Below, one piece after another: positions 26,645-35,794 of a stretch of 64,000 bases of DNA (positions are counted from its first letter, which is position 1; the number at the start of each line of letters is the position of its first letter). A program made the translations under genes and the position numbers. The stretch is from Roseiarcus sp963775575. GTDB lineage: Bacteria > Pseudomonadota > Alphaproteobacteria > Rhizobiales > Beijerinckiaceae. The stretch is taken from positions 558,001-622,000 of the forward strand of contig CAVZJG010000002.1 in NCBI GenBank assembly GCA_963775575.1, read 5' to 3'. Below the pieces are notes generated by a model. It did not search any database. It saw nothing but the letters and a program-made list of their open reading frames with translations, and was not told the origin of the DNA.

Positions 26645-28921
26645 CTAATCCTCCTCAAACGAAGCGCCGGCGCGGATCTTCGCCAGGGCGAACGCCGCTT
26701 GTCCGAGCGAAACGCCGCCGTCGTTGGCGGGGGCCGCACGAGGCACATAGGGTCTTAGGCCCCTTGCGCGCAAGGCCCCGCCGAGGCCGTCGGCGAGAAC
26801 CCTGTTCATCAGACAGCCGCCGCCGAGCGCGACCTGCGTCAGCCCGCGCGCCGCGGCGGCGGCGGCGATCCATTGGTCGAGCGCGGCGATCAGCGCGCCG
26901 TGAAACAGCTCCGCGGCCTCGCGGCCGGCCAGGCGCGCTTCGACGATCGCCGCCATCAGCGGCGCCATGTCGAGCCGCTCCGCCTCGATCCGCCACAATT
27001 CTTCGCCCGAGCGCGGCGTCTCGACCAGCGCCTCCAACTCCATCGCCGCCTGGCCCTCGTAGCGCTGTTCGAGGCAGACGCCGGCGAGCGCCGCCGCCGC
27101 GTCGAACAGTCGGCCGAGGCTGGTGGTCATGGGAAAACGCGCGCCGCGGGCGAAGGCCTGCGCGAGCCGCGCGGCGTTCGGCGCATCGGGAAAGAAGCGC
27201 TTCGTCGCGTCGAGCCGGCCGAGCCGGTCGAGCGTCGCCACCCCCATGCGCCACGGCTCGCGCGCGGCGCGGTCGCCGCCCGGCAGGGCGAGCGGTTCGA
27301 GCCAGCCGACGCGCTCCCAGCGGGCGCCGTCGAGAAGGATCAGTTCGCCGCCCCAGGGCGTCCCGTCCGTCCCATAGCCCTGGCCGTCGAGCGCGACGCC
27401 GAGGACCGGCCCGCTCAAGCCGTGTTCGGCCGCGACCGCCGCGACATGGGCGAGGTGATGCTGCACGCGCGCGCATGGCAGCCCTGCCCTTTCCGCCGAG
27501 CGCGTCGACTGGAAATCGGGATGCAGGTCGCAGGCCGCCAATTCCGGTTCGATCGCCAGGATCGAGCGCAGATGCGCGATCGTCTCGTTGCGGAAGCGGA
27601 GGGTCTCGCGATCGTCGAGATCGCCGATATGCTGCGACACGAACGCCTCGCGCCCGCGCGTCAGCGTCACCGTGTTTTTCAGGTCGGCGCCGGCCGCGAG
27701 CACGCTCGGGCCGTCGACGCCGAGGTCAATCGGCTCGGGGACGAAGCCGCGGGCGCGGCGCAGAAAAGCTGGCGCGCCGTCGAGCACGCGCATCACCGAA
27801 TCGTCGGCGCGCGCCACGATGGCGCGCCCGTGCGTGACCACGAGGTCGGCGATGGGACGTAAGCGCTGGCGGGCGTCCTCGTCGTCGGCGACCAGCGGTT
27901 CGCCGCCGAGATTGGCGCTGGTGGCGATGAGCGCGATTTCGTTGGGCGCATGGCGCCAGCCGGCGAACGCCGGCGCGCCGGCCAGCGCGTGCAACGCCAG
28001 CCAATGCAGCGGCGTATAGGCGAGCATGAGGCCGACGTCGCGCAAATTGGGAGCGACGCTCGGTGCCAGGACGCCACGGCTCTTGACGAGGACGATCGGC
28101 CGCGCCCGCGACTCGAGAAGCGCGATTTCGGCTTCGCTGAGTTCGGCCAGCAGCGCCGCGCTCGCCGCATTGGCGACCATCACGGCGAAGGGTTTGGCTT
28201 CGCGCGCTTTGCGGCGGCGCAATTCCGCCGCCGCCTTCTCGTTGCGCGCGTCGCAGACGAGGTGGAAGCCGCCGAGTCCCTTGAGCGCCACGATTCCGCC
28301 GTCGCGAATGCAGTCGGCGATTTGCTCGATCTCGACGTTGAGCTCAGGCCCGCAGCGCGGGCAGGCGATCGGCTCGGCGTGAAAGCGGCGATTGGCGGGA
28401 TCGGCGTAGTCGCGCGCGCAGTCCGAGCACATCGGGAACGGCGCCATCGAGGTCTGCGCGCGATCGTAGGGCAGCGCGCGCGTCAGGGTGTAGCGCGGCC
28501 CACAATGGGTGCAGTTGATCAGGGGATAGCGATAGAAACGGCTCGCCGGGTCGAACAACTCGGAGAGACACTCCTCGCAGATCGCGGCGTCGGCGCCGAT
28601 GCGCGTCGTCGCCAGCCCGCCGGTGGTGGCGCGAATGGCGAAGCCGTCGCCGCCGGCGAGCGGCAGATCGGCGACGTCGATCGAGTCGATGCGCGCGAGC
28701 GGCGGCGGCGCGAGGCGAAGCGCGTGGAGAAACTGCTCGGCGCCGGCGCCCTCCACTTCGATCAGCACGCCCTCGGCGTCGTTGCGCACGAAGCCCGAGA
28801 GCGCGAGGCGCGAAGCGAGGCCGTAGGCGAAGGGGCGGAAGCCTACGCCCTGCACCGCGCCGCGCACGCGCAAGCGCAAGCGTCGGTCGGCGCGCGCGTC
28901 GAGCGGGCGGGGCGCCGACAT
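26645..28921 (-). CDS. hypF: Carbamoyltransferase HypF
   Basis: 758 aa, normal length. Domains in order: acylphosphatase (RLRVRGAVQGVGFRPFAYGLA), two zinc fingers (CEECLSELFDP...CTHCGPRYTLTRALPYDR; CSDCARDYAD...CPRCGPEL), YrdC-like (GGIVALKGLGGFHLVCDA), and a Kae1-like domain (HHLAHVAAVAAEHGL, ALDGQGYGTDGTPWGGE, LGGGCLMNRVL). Uses carbamoyl phosphate and ATP to charge HypE. Start at 28921 lies two bases after the hypB stop. Confidence 0.95.
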   Translation of the reverse strand: MSAPRPLDARADRRLRLRVRGAVQGVGFRPFAYGLASRLALSGFVRNDAEGVLIEVEGAGAEQFLHALRLAPPPLARIDSIDVADLPLAGGDGFAIRATTGGLATTRIGADAAICEECLSELFDPASRFYRYPLINCTHCGPRYTLTRALPYDRAQTSMAPFPMCSDCARDYADPANRRFHAEPIACPRCGPELNVEIEQIADCIRDGGIVALKGLGGFHLVCDARNEKAAAELRRRKAREAKPFAVMVANAASAALLAELSEAEIALLESRARPIVLVKSRGVLAPSVAPNLRDVGLMLAYTPLHWLALHALAGAPAFAGWRHAPNEIALIATSANLGGEPLVADDEDARQRLRPIADLVVTHGRAIVARADDSVMRVLDGAPAFLRRARGFVPEPIDLGVDGPSVLAAGADLKNTVTLTRGREAFVSQHIGDLDDRETLRFRNETIAHLRSILAIEPELAACDLHPDFQSTRSAERAGLPCARVQHHLAHVAAVAAEHGLSGPVLGVALDGQGYGTDGTPWGGELILLDGARWERVGWLEPLALPGGDRAAREPWRMGVATLDRLGRLDATKRFFPDAPNAARLAQAFARGARFPMTTSLGRLFDAAAALAGVCLEQRYEGQAAMELEALVETPRSGEELWRIEAERLDMAPLMAAIVEARLAGREAAELFHGALIAALDQWIAAAAAARGLTQVALGGGCLMNRVLADGLGGALRARGLRPYVPRAAPANDGGVSLGQAAFALAKIRAGASFEED

Positions 28922-28923
28922 TC

Positions 28924-29853
28924 CTATCCTTTCGCCATGTCGACCGCGCGGCGCGCGGCGGAGGCTTCGATCCAGGCGACGAAAGCCGCCACGCCTTCTC
29001 CGGTCTTGGCCGAGACGATCAGCGTCTGCAGCCGCGGGTTGACGCGCAGCGCGTTGGCGAGGCATGCGCCGACGTCGAAATCGAGGTGCGGCAGCAGATC
29101 GGACTTGTTGAGCAGCAGGAGATCGGCCGCCGCGAACATATCCGGATATTTGAGCGGCTTGTCCTCGCCTTCGGTGACCGACAGCACCACCACCTTGTGC
29201 GCTTCGCCGAGGTCGAACGCGGCGGGGCAGACGAGGTTGCCGACGTTCTCGATGAACAGCGCCGAGCCCGGCGGCGGAGACAACGTCTCCAGGGCGTGGC
29301 CGACCATGTGCGCGTCGAGATGACAGCCTTTGCCGGTGTTGATCTGGACGGCGGAAGCGCCCGTGGCGCGGATGCGCTCGGCGTCGTTGGAGGTCTGCTG
29401 ATCACCCTCGATCACCGTGACCGGCATTCGCTCTTTCAGCGCGTCGATCGCCTTGACCAGCAGGCACGTCTTGCCCGAGCCGGGGCTGGAGACGAAGTTG
29501 AGCGCGAACACGCCGCACTCGGCCAGGAAGCGGCGATTGTCGCGCGCGTAGGCGTCGTTCTTGGAGAGAATGTCGCGCTCGATGCGGACGATGCGTTCCT
29601 GGCTCAGGCCGGGCACATGCGCGCCGGCGAGGCCCTCGCCGTAATCGACAGCGCCGTCTTCGTGATGATGGCGGTGATCGTGGTCATGATCGTGGCCGTG
29701 CTCATGATCATGATCGTGAGGATGATCGTGATCGTGGGGATGGTTATGGTCGTGTGAATGATCGTGCGGGCCGTGCGCATGCATGTGCGCGGCGCCGGCC
29801 TTATCCTTGTCGAGGGCGATCGTCGCTTCGCCGCATCCGCATACGCTGCACAT
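28924..29853 (-). CDS. hypB: Nickel-inserting GTPase HypB with long His-rich tract
   Basis: 309 aa. N-terminal MCSVCGCGE nickel site, then a roughly 45-residue His/Asp-rich stretch (HDH repeats, residues about 23-68) that can store or buffer nickel, then a G domain: SSPGSGKT P-loop, EGDQQTSNDA, GKGCHLDAHM, FIENVGNLVCPA, LLLNKSDLLP. Start codon overlaps the hypA stop by one base (TGATG). Confidence 0.95.
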   Translation of the reverse strand: MCSVCGCGEATIALDKDKAGAAHMHAHGPHDHSHDHNHPHDHDHPHDHDHEHGHDHDHDHRHHHEDGAVDYGEGLAGAHVPGLSQERIVRIERDILSKNDAYARDNRRFLAECGVFALNFVSSPGSGKTCLLVKAIDALKERMPVTVIEGDQQTSNDAERIRATGASAVQINTGKGCHLDAHMVGHALETLSPPPGSALFIENVGNLVCPAAFDLGEAHKVVVLSVTEGEDKPLKYPDMFAAADLLLLNKSDLLPHLDFDVGACLANALRVNPRLQTLIVSAKTGEGVAAFVAWIEASAARRAVDMAKG

Positions 29854-30194
29854 CAATCGATCTCCATCTCGCGAATCTTCAATTCGTCTCCGGCCGTCAT
29901 CCGCACGCGATAGCCGCCGCAGCGCGGGCAGGCGCCGAAGCGTTCGGCGAGCGGCACGCTTCGTTCGCAATCGAGGCACCAGCCGGCGCCGGCGACGCGC
30001 TCGATTTCCAGCTTCGCGCCCTCGGCGGCGGTGCCGGAGGCGACCGCCGAAAAGCAAAATTCGAGCGCCTCGGGCTCGACGCTGCTCAGCGCGCCGATAT
30101 CGAGGGACACCCGCGTCACCTTTCGCGCGCCCTGCTTGCGCGCTTCTTCGAGAGCGATCTCGACGATGCTCTCGGTCAGCGCCATTTCATGCAC
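29853..30194 (-). CDS. hypA: Nickel chaperone HypA
   Basis: 113 aa. GTG start at 30194 is preferred over the ATG at 30185 because only it gives MHEMALTESIV, whose His2 is the nickel ligand. C-terminal zinc site CLDCERSV...CPRCGGY. The start overlaps the end of the hupK remnant. Confidence 0.93.
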   Translation of the reverse strand: MHEMALTESIVEIALEEARKQGARKVTRVSLDIGALSSVEPEALEFCFSAVASGTAAEGAKLEIERVAGAGWCLDCERSVPLAERFGACPRCGGYRVRMTAGDELKIREMEID

Positions 30195-30524
30195 CGGCCG
30201 GCTCCTTCAGCACGACTTCGAAGACGACGCAAGGCTCGACGAGGCTCGTGAGCCGCCTCGCTGTCGCCGTGCGACGCCCCGCCGAACGCGGCGAGGAACG
30301 GCCCCCTATGAAAATTCCACTCGGTCGGCGCGATGATCGCGTAAGCCGAGCGTCGTTCGTCCGGGCCGGCCTCGGCCGCTTGGCGGAGGCGCCCATGGGC
30401 GCTTCCCGTCGCGCCGGACCCCGCACTCGCGCCGGCAAGGCCGGCCGCGAGGGCATCGTCGAACTGCGCCTCGCCCGATTGTAGCCGCCGCCCCGCCCCG
30501 GTCAACGCCAAACGGGCGCCGCGC
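30187..30524 (-). pseudogene. hupK: hupK remnant, 5' part lost to an ISAs1-family insertion and frameshifted
   Basis: Minus-strand translation gives ...ERRSAYAIIAPTEWNFHRGP in one frame and, after a frameshift near 30260-30280, ...TSLVEPCVVFEVVLKEPAGA in another. APTEWNFH and the C-terminal xPCV are signatures of HupK (and of [NiFe]-hydrogenase large subunits, from which HupK derives). The gene is first in the hyp operon. The insertion at 30525 removes its 5' part; the DNA beyond the element (31810-31880) does not give a clear HupK N-terminus. Confidence 0.65.
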
Positions 30525-31809
30525 CACGGCTCGGAACTCAGGTTAACGACGATTTTGCCTTGACGCGGCGGCGTGATTCTCTCGGGCTCCTGATTCGTTT
30601 GGGGGCGCCACATGGACGACACGACCGACTTTTTCGCCGACGAGGAGGTTCCCCGGGCGCGCGTAGCCCTGCTTTTGAAGCATTTCTCCCGGCTCTCGGA
30701 CGAGCGCGAACCCTGGCGGATCCTGTATCCGTTGGCCGAGGTTCTTTTGCTGCTGACCTGCGCCACCATCGCCTCTTGCGACGATTTCGACGATATCCTC
30801 GCCTGGGGCGAGGATCATCTTGGTTTTCTTAGAAAGTTCGCGCCGTTTCATCATGGAATCCCCTGCGAACGCTGGCTGCGCACCCTGGTCAACCGGGTCG
30901 ACCCTCTGACATTTGGTCGTTGTTTCGACAGTTGGATCAAGGCGCTGTGGCCGGGCCGGCACAACCTCATCGCCATCGATGGCAAGACCTCGCGCCGCAC
31001 GCACGACAAGCGCAAGGCGCTCAAGGCGCTGCACACGCTCAGCGCCTACGCGACGAACGCCCGTCTCACGCTGGCGCAACTCAGCGTGCCCGAGAAAACC
31101 AACGAGATCACGGCCATCCCCGATCTGCTCGACCACCTGGCCGAGGCGGGGCAACTCGAAGGCGCCCTCGTCACCATCGACGCCATGGGATGTCAGGTCG
31201 ACATCGCCGCCGGGATCGTCGAGCACAAAGCCGATTTTCTGCTGCCGCTGAAGGGCAATCAGGCAACCATGGAAGCGGAGGTCGGCGCCTACTTCGACAC
31301 CGCGCCGGAGGACGAACTCGTCTCCAAGAGCGTCGTCGAGAAAGGCCACGGCCGCATCGAAACCCGCGTCTACACCGCCTCCAAAGAGGTCGATTGGATC
31401 AAGGCCGACAAGTCCTATCCGGGCCAGCCGCGTTTCGAAAACATCAAGACGCTCGTTCGCGTTCTCAATCGAACCGAATACGCGGACCGATGCACCTTCG
31501 ACACGCGGCTCTATATCTCGTCCGCGCCGCTCGACATCGAACGGCTCGCGGCCGGCGCGCGCGGCCACTGGGGCGTCGAGAGCATGCACTGGCTGCTCGA
31601 CATGGAGTTCAAGGACGATCTGTCGCGCTACCGCACCGGCCACGGCGCCAAGAACATGGCCATCGTCCGCCGCTTCGCCCTCGGCCTCGTGCGCGCCAAT
31701 AAATCACCCGCAAGCGTCAAAACACGCAGAAAATCAGCGAGTTGGAATATGAATTTCCTCCTCGAAATCCTGCAAATGAAATGACCGTTAACCTGGAATC
31801 CGTGCCGTG
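30525..31809 (+). mobile_element. ISAs1-family insertion sequence, complete
   Basis: 1285 bp bounded by imperfect 24-bp inverted repeats (30525-30548 and 31786-31809, inner core CAGGTTAACG identical) and flanked by a perfect 10-bp target duplication GGCGCCGCGC (30515-30524 and 31810-31819). Contains one transposase gene. The intact duplication points to a fairly recent insertion. Confidence 0.85.
30612..31784 (+). CDS. ISAs1-family transposase
   Basis: 390 aa. N-terminal DDE_Tnp_1-associated domain (LLKHFSRLSDEREPWRILYPLAEVLLL, SCDDFDDILAWG), catalytic DDE region with LIAIDGKTSRR, VTIDAMGCQ, LPLKGNQ and RGHWGVESMHWLLDMEFKDDLSRYR, the typical ISAs1 ending. Looks intact. Confidence 0.93.
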   Translation: MDDTTDFFADEEVPRARVALLLKHFSRLSDEREPWRILYPLAEVLLLLTCATIASCDDFDDILAWGEDHLGFLRKFAPFHHGIPCERWLRTLVNRVDPLTFGRCFDSWIKALWPGRHNLIAIDGKTSRRTHDKRKALKALHTLSAYATNARLTLAQLSVPEKTNEITAIPDLLDHLAEAGQLEGALVTIDAMGCQVDIAAGIVEHKADFLLPLKGNQATMEAEVGAYFDTAPEDELVSKSVVEKGHGRIETRVYTASKEVDWIKADKSYPGQPRFENIKTLVRVLNRTEYADRCTFDTRLYISSAPLDIERLAAGARGHWGVESMHWLLDMEFKDDLSRYRTGHGAKNMAIVRRFALGLVRANKSPASVKTRRKSASWNMNFLLEILQMK

Positions 31810-31942
31810 GGCGCCGCGCCGCCGCCGAGACGGCGATCTTGGCCGAAAGCGCGGCCCCGTCTTTGATCTCGGGCAAACTTGCGCGCGCCGCGCGCGTCGT
31901 CGATCCGCCGCACTTCGCCCGCGCCCGCGGCGCCGCAGCGAA

Positions 31943-31969
31943 AAGAAACCCCGGGCGCGCCGCCCGGGG
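31943..31969 (-). terminator. Rho-independent terminator of the porin gene
   Basis: Minus-strand hairpin with perfect 8-bp CCCCGGGC/GCCCGGGG arms (31949-31956 and 31962-31969), followed by TTTCTTTTC, 33 bp after the porin stop codon. Confidence 0.7.
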
Positions 31970-32002
31970 CGCGAAAATCGCGAAGAGCGACGAAAGCGCC
32001 GC

Positions 32003-33553
32003 TCAGAAGCTGACGCGCACGCCGCCGGTGAAGGCGGTGTTGTTCAAGTGGGCGAAGGCGAAGCCACCGCTGTTGCTGGCGTTGGCGAAGCCGCCGGTAA
32101 CCGCACTATACATTACGCCGCCGTAGATATCGACGCGCTTGACCGGACGCCAGTCGAGCATTGCCGAGATCGCCTCTTGATGACCGGCGCAGCTTGAGTG
32201 ATTAGCGTTCGCGACGGGTGTGGTGCTGGCGCCGACTGCGGCGGCTCCAACTGTTGTGCTGGCAGCGCAAGCTGACGTATAACCTTCGGTCGCAGTCGCT
32301 TTGCCGACGGCCGTATAATTGTTCTGCCACTCGTAATAATAGCCCACCGCCGCGTCGAGGTTGCTCAGGAGGGCGTATTTCGCGCCGAGCCACACAACTT
32401 GCTGAATATCTGGGTTGACGAAGGCGTCCTTCTGAATAACCCCCGGATAGCCGCCGTTGAGCGTATATATGTTGCCGACCGGGATGCCGTAGCTGCTGCC
32501 CGCGGCAGACAAGTCGCTTGGAGTCGACAGCCGCGCGTATTCGTAGCCGCTGTAGAGCGTCAGCTTGTCCCACTTGTACTTGGCGCCGATCACTCCCGCG
32601 TTGACGTCGGCGAGGGTCGCCTTCAGATCGTCGGGCGACGGCGCCCCGCCATTATAAGTACTGAACTTCACCGCATCCTTGTCGTAGGCGTAGACGGCGT
32701 CGACCGAGAAACCGCCGATGTCGCCGCCGAGATCAAACTGGAAGGCGTCCTTGGCGCCGTTGCCCTGCTCCCAGCCGCCGACCTGGGCGATCGCCCCGGC
32801 GCGGACGCCGTTGTAAGCAATCTGGTACTTGAACAACTCGTTGTAGCGCGCCGTCTCCGTGTAGCCGGTGCCCTGCTCGACCGAGCCGGAGGTGCCGATC
32901 AGCGAGAACGCATAGGCGCCGCCGAACGGATCATAGGCACCCGACAGGTCGTTGGCGAACGTATACTGCCGGCCGAAGGTCAGCGTGCCGAAGGTCGTAT
33001 TGCTGAGGCCGACATAGCCGCGCGCGTTGTCCCACTGCCCGGCGCGGCTCGAGTCGCTGGCGGCGCTTTGCAGCAGATAATTGCTCTGGCCGTTGACGTC
33101 GGCCAGCGACTTCGGCCCGTTGGCGAGATTGAACGAATAGGGGTCGAAGCCGAAGTCGACGTCGCCGACGACCGACCATCCCGACGCGATATCTTCCTTG
33201 ATCTTGACGCCGACATTGGACTGGCTGAGGCCGTTCGGCACCCACTGCCAGGCCCCCTTGCCGCTGGCCTTGTTGACCAGCTCCGACACGCCGTTGTTGT
33301 AGTCCCCGTTGAACTTCGTGGCGTGCGTCTCGTAGCCGCCGCCGACGTCGATCTGGCCGTAGACCGTAATCCCGGCAAAGGTCAGCGGGCAGTCCGCGGC
33401 GGTCGAATCCAGCCAGCTATAGAAGCTGGCGTAGCAGTTCGTCGCCGGCGGGGCCGGCGGGGTCTTCTTGGTCGGAAGGTCGGCCGCCTGGGCGGCGCCG
33501 ACGACGACGAGCGCGGCTGCGCAACTCAATACGATCGCGTTCAAACTTCTCAT
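32003..33553 (-). CDS. Outer-membrane porin (Rhizobiales type)
   Basis: 516 aa. Signal peptide (MRSLNAIVLSCAAALVVVGAAQAADLP) followed by the short Cys-containing segment typical of Porin_2 proteins (NCYASFYSWLDSTAADCPLTFAGITVYGQIDVGGGYET), many amphipathic strands, and the terminal aromatic residue ...FTGGVRVSF needed for barrel insertion. General diffusion channel. The chosen start gives the signal peptide; the open frame extends 140 codons further without homology. Confidence 0.92.
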   Translation of the reverse strand: MRSLNAIVLSCAAALVVVGAAQAADLPTKKTPPAPPATNCYASFYSWLDSTAADCPLTFAGITVYGQIDVGGGYETHATKFNGDYNNGVSELVNKASGKGAWQWVPNGLSQSNVGVKIKEDIASGWSVVGDVDFGFDPYSFNLANGPKSLADVNGQSNYLLQSAASDSSRAGQWDNARGYVGLSNTTFGTLTFGRQYTFANDLSGAYDPFGGAYAFSLIGTSGSVEQGTGYTETARYNELFKYQIAYNGVRAGAIAQVGGWEQGNGAKDAFQFDLGGDIGGFSVDAVYAYDKDAVKFSTYNGGAPSPDDLKATLADVNAGVIGAKYKWDKLTLYSGYEYARLSTPSDLSAAGSSYGIPVGNIYTLNGGYPGVIQKDAFVNPDIQQVVWLGAKYALLSNLDAAVGYYYEWQNNYTAVGKATATEGYTSACAASTTVGAAAVGASTTPVANANHSSCAGHQEAISAMLDWRPVKRVDIYGGVMYSAVTGGFANASNSGGFAFAHLNNTAFTGGVRVSF

Positions 33554-34045
33554 AACGAGTCCCCGTTCGTTTTGGCCGCGCCTGACGCGCCGATCCGTTT
33601 CCACAACCCCAACCGCCGTCGCGGGCCGATTGGCCTTCGGCGACCCGACATCGCGGGTCGTCGCCGGCGCAACCCGTCTCGACGTCGCCTCCAAAGCGGC
33701 GGTTCGCCCCCGCGCTCCCAGCCCGGCCTCGGTCGCCGCCTTTGGCGAGCAAAGGCGGCGAACGTCACACCCGCGACACACGGCCGCCATATTTGAATAG
33801 CGCTTTAATTCTATCGTGTCCATAGACATAATAGAGGCGATGCGGCGCCGCGTGCGGCTACGCTTGCGCGACGCGCATTTGTCGAGGCGGTCGCTGACCG
33901 CCTTCAAGCGGCTTCGGCGATATCGCAGGACGAGGCGCTTCGCGCCGGACGCGCTCGGCGAGCGCGTCGACAACGGTTTGACATTCAGGTCGGGATGACA
34001 GCGAACAATGGAATCGGCATTGAGCGCGTCAACAGGAGACCCGCG
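33554..34045. other. Gene-free region upstream of the porin
   Basis: 492 bp. It contains a possible minus-strand promoter (TGGACA at 33817-33822, 17-bp spacer, TATTCA at 33794-33799), which would give the porin mRNA a leader of about 240 nt. Short frames across it have no recognisable homology. Confidence 0.3.
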
Positions 34046-34459
34046 ATGAAGTCGAATGACGCCGTTCGCTGGCTTCGAATCAGCTATTGGGCCGGAGCGA
34101 TTCTCGACGCGCTTGCGGCTCTTTCGATGCTCTCGCCCGACCTGTTCGCGGCGACCAACGGCCTCACGGATTTCCGCCCTGGCCTTGAGTGGCGATTCGC
34201 GATGGGGATGGGCGCTTCTCTCATGCTCGGCTGGACCGCGTTGCTGCTCTGGGCCGATCGCAAGCCGCTGGAACGCAAGGGCGTCCTGGTTATTACGGTG
34301 TTTCCCGTCGTGCTCGGATTGGCGTTGAACGAGATCGTCGCCGTTCGCGCCGGCTTTCTGTCGGTCTTGACGACCGCGCCGGTCTGGATTGCACAGGCGA
34401 TCGTCACCGGACTGCTTCTCTTCAGCTACTGGAACGCGCGGAAACTCAATGACCCCTAG
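34046..34459 (+). CDS. Four-helix membrane protein of unknown function
   Basis: 137 aa from ATG 34046 (CAGGAGA upstream). Four hydrophobic helices (WAGAILDALAALSML; MGASLMLGWTALLLW; VLVITVFPVVLGLALNEIV; APVWIAQAIVTGLLLFSYW). No family named. Its stop codon TAG contains the TA target of the neighbouring IS630; before the insertion the same TAG would have been formed, so the gene is intact. Confidence 0.65.
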   Translation: MKSNDAVRWLRISYWAGAILDALAALSMLSPDLFAATNGLTDFRPGLEWRFAMGMGASLMLGWTALLLWADRKPLERKGVLVITVFPVVLGLALNEIVAVRAGFLSVLTTAPVWIAQAIVTGLLLFSYWNARKLNDP

Positions 34460-35571
34460 TGTCCTGATTCCGAGTTAGCTGCGATTTGGGCTTGTGCGAT
34501 GGTGAGGGTTTTCAAGCAGAAGCGCTTTATGCTGGCGAGGATATCGTCTGCGGATTTTGTCCATCGGAAGGGCCTTGGATTGCAATTGACGGCCTCGATG
34601 TAAGCGCGGATGGCGGCTTCCAATTCGACGGTGGAGCGGTGGACGCCTCGCCGTATTTGGCGATCGGTGATGTCGGCGAAGAATCGCTCGACCTGATTGA
34701 TCCAAGAACTCGATGTCGGCGTGAAATGGACGCGCCATCGCGGCCGTGCGCCGAGCCATTTCCGGATCGCCGGGGTCTTGTGGGTGGCGTAGTTGTCCAT
34801 GACGAGGTGGATATCGAGATCGCTTGGAACGTTGCGTTCGATCTCGCGCAGGAAGCTCAAGAATTCGCGTCCGCGGTGGCGCGGATAGCATCGCCCGATC
34901 ACTTTGCCGGTGGCGGTGTCGAGGGCGGCGAACAGGGAGAGGGTTCCATGGCGCGTGTAGTCATGCGTGCGCCGCTCGACCTGACCGGGGCGCAGGGGAA
35001 GTAGAGGCTGAGTCCGGTCCAACGCCTGGATATGGCTCTTTTCATCGACGCAGAGAACGATGGCCCGCTCGGGCGGGGCCAAGTACAGTCCGACGATATC
35101 GCGAACTTTCTCGACAAAGAGCGGGTCGCTCGAAAGCTTGAACGTCTCGGTGCGATGCGGTTGAAGGTTGAACGCCTGCCAAATCCGATGGATCGTCGAA
35201 GGCGCAAACCCGACGGCGCGCGCCATCGATCGAAGACTCCAGTGGGTCGCGTTCTCCGGCGTCGTCTCCAGGGTCAGGCGAATCGTTTCAGCGATCTCCA
35301 TGTCGCTGATCCGTCGCGGGGCTCCAGGGCGCGGCTCGTCCAGCAGTCCCTCGACACGACGTTCGGCAAACCGCCGTCGCCACTTGCCGACGGTATTGGG
35401 CGCCACCCCCAACTGCTGACAAATCGTCAGGTTCTCGGCGTCTCGCGCCGCCAACAATATGATCCGCGCGCGCTGAGCCAAACCCTGCGCCGTCCGACGA
35501 CGCGACGCCAGGCTTTCCAGTTCAGTGCGCTCGTCGTCCGTCAGACGAATCCTAGCCGCCCGCTTTCCCAT
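34456..35571 (-). CDS. IS630-family transposase
   Basis: 371 aa. Helix-turn-helix N-terminus (ARIRLTDDERTELESLASRR; LTICQQLGVAPNTVGKWRRRF) and DDE domain: VLCVDEKSHIQALDR, HLVMDNYATHKTPAIRKWL, HFTPTSSSWINQVERFFADIT. Its stop codon (TAG) is completed by the duplicated TA target outside the element. Confidence 0.93.
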   Translation of the reverse strand: MGKRAARIRLTDDERTELESLASRRRTAQGLAQRARIILLAARDAENLTICQQLGVAPNTVGKWRRRFAERRVEGLLDEPRPGAPRRISDMEIAETIRLTLETTPENATHWSLRSMARAVGFAPSTIHRIWQAFNLQPHRTETFKLSSDPLFVEKVRDIVGLYLAPPERAIVLCVDEKSHIQALDRTQPLLPLRPGQVERRTHDYTRHGTLSLFAALDTATGKVIGRCYPRHRGREFLSFLREIERNVPSDLDIHLVMDNYATHKTPAIRKWLGARPRWRVHFTPTSSSWINQVERFFADITDRQIRRGVHRSTVELEAAIRAYIEAVNCNPRPFRWTKSADDILASIKRFCLKTLTIAQAQIAANSESGH

Positions 35572-35630
35572 CGATCATCCCTCCGCAAATCAGCAGGCGA
35601 ATGATCGCACGTATTTCTCGATCGGGACAC
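34459..35630 (-). mobile_element. IS630-family element inserted at TA
   Basis: About 1172 bp, with inverted ends GTGTCCTGAT / GTGTCCCGAT and a TA duplication on both sides (34457-34458 and 35631-35632), the target rule of IS630/Tc1. Single transposase gene. The left TA is shared with two stop codons on opposite strands. Confidence 0.85.
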
Positions 35631-35794
35631 TAGCCGGCCCGCGCGCGCCGCCGCGCCCGAACGCTGCAAGCGTCAGGCGACGCTCACGCCGACGCGTCGG
35701 CGCCTCTTATCATTGACCTTCCCGCCCGATCGACTAGCATGGCGCGACTGGAAATTGCGCTGTTGGAATCCGCAATCTCCGCGACGTCGCCGAA

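Noticed and set aside
33816..33998. 60-aa ORF upstream of the membrane protein gene
   Set aside because: Arg-rich random-looking frame within a promoter region; no ribosome binding site.
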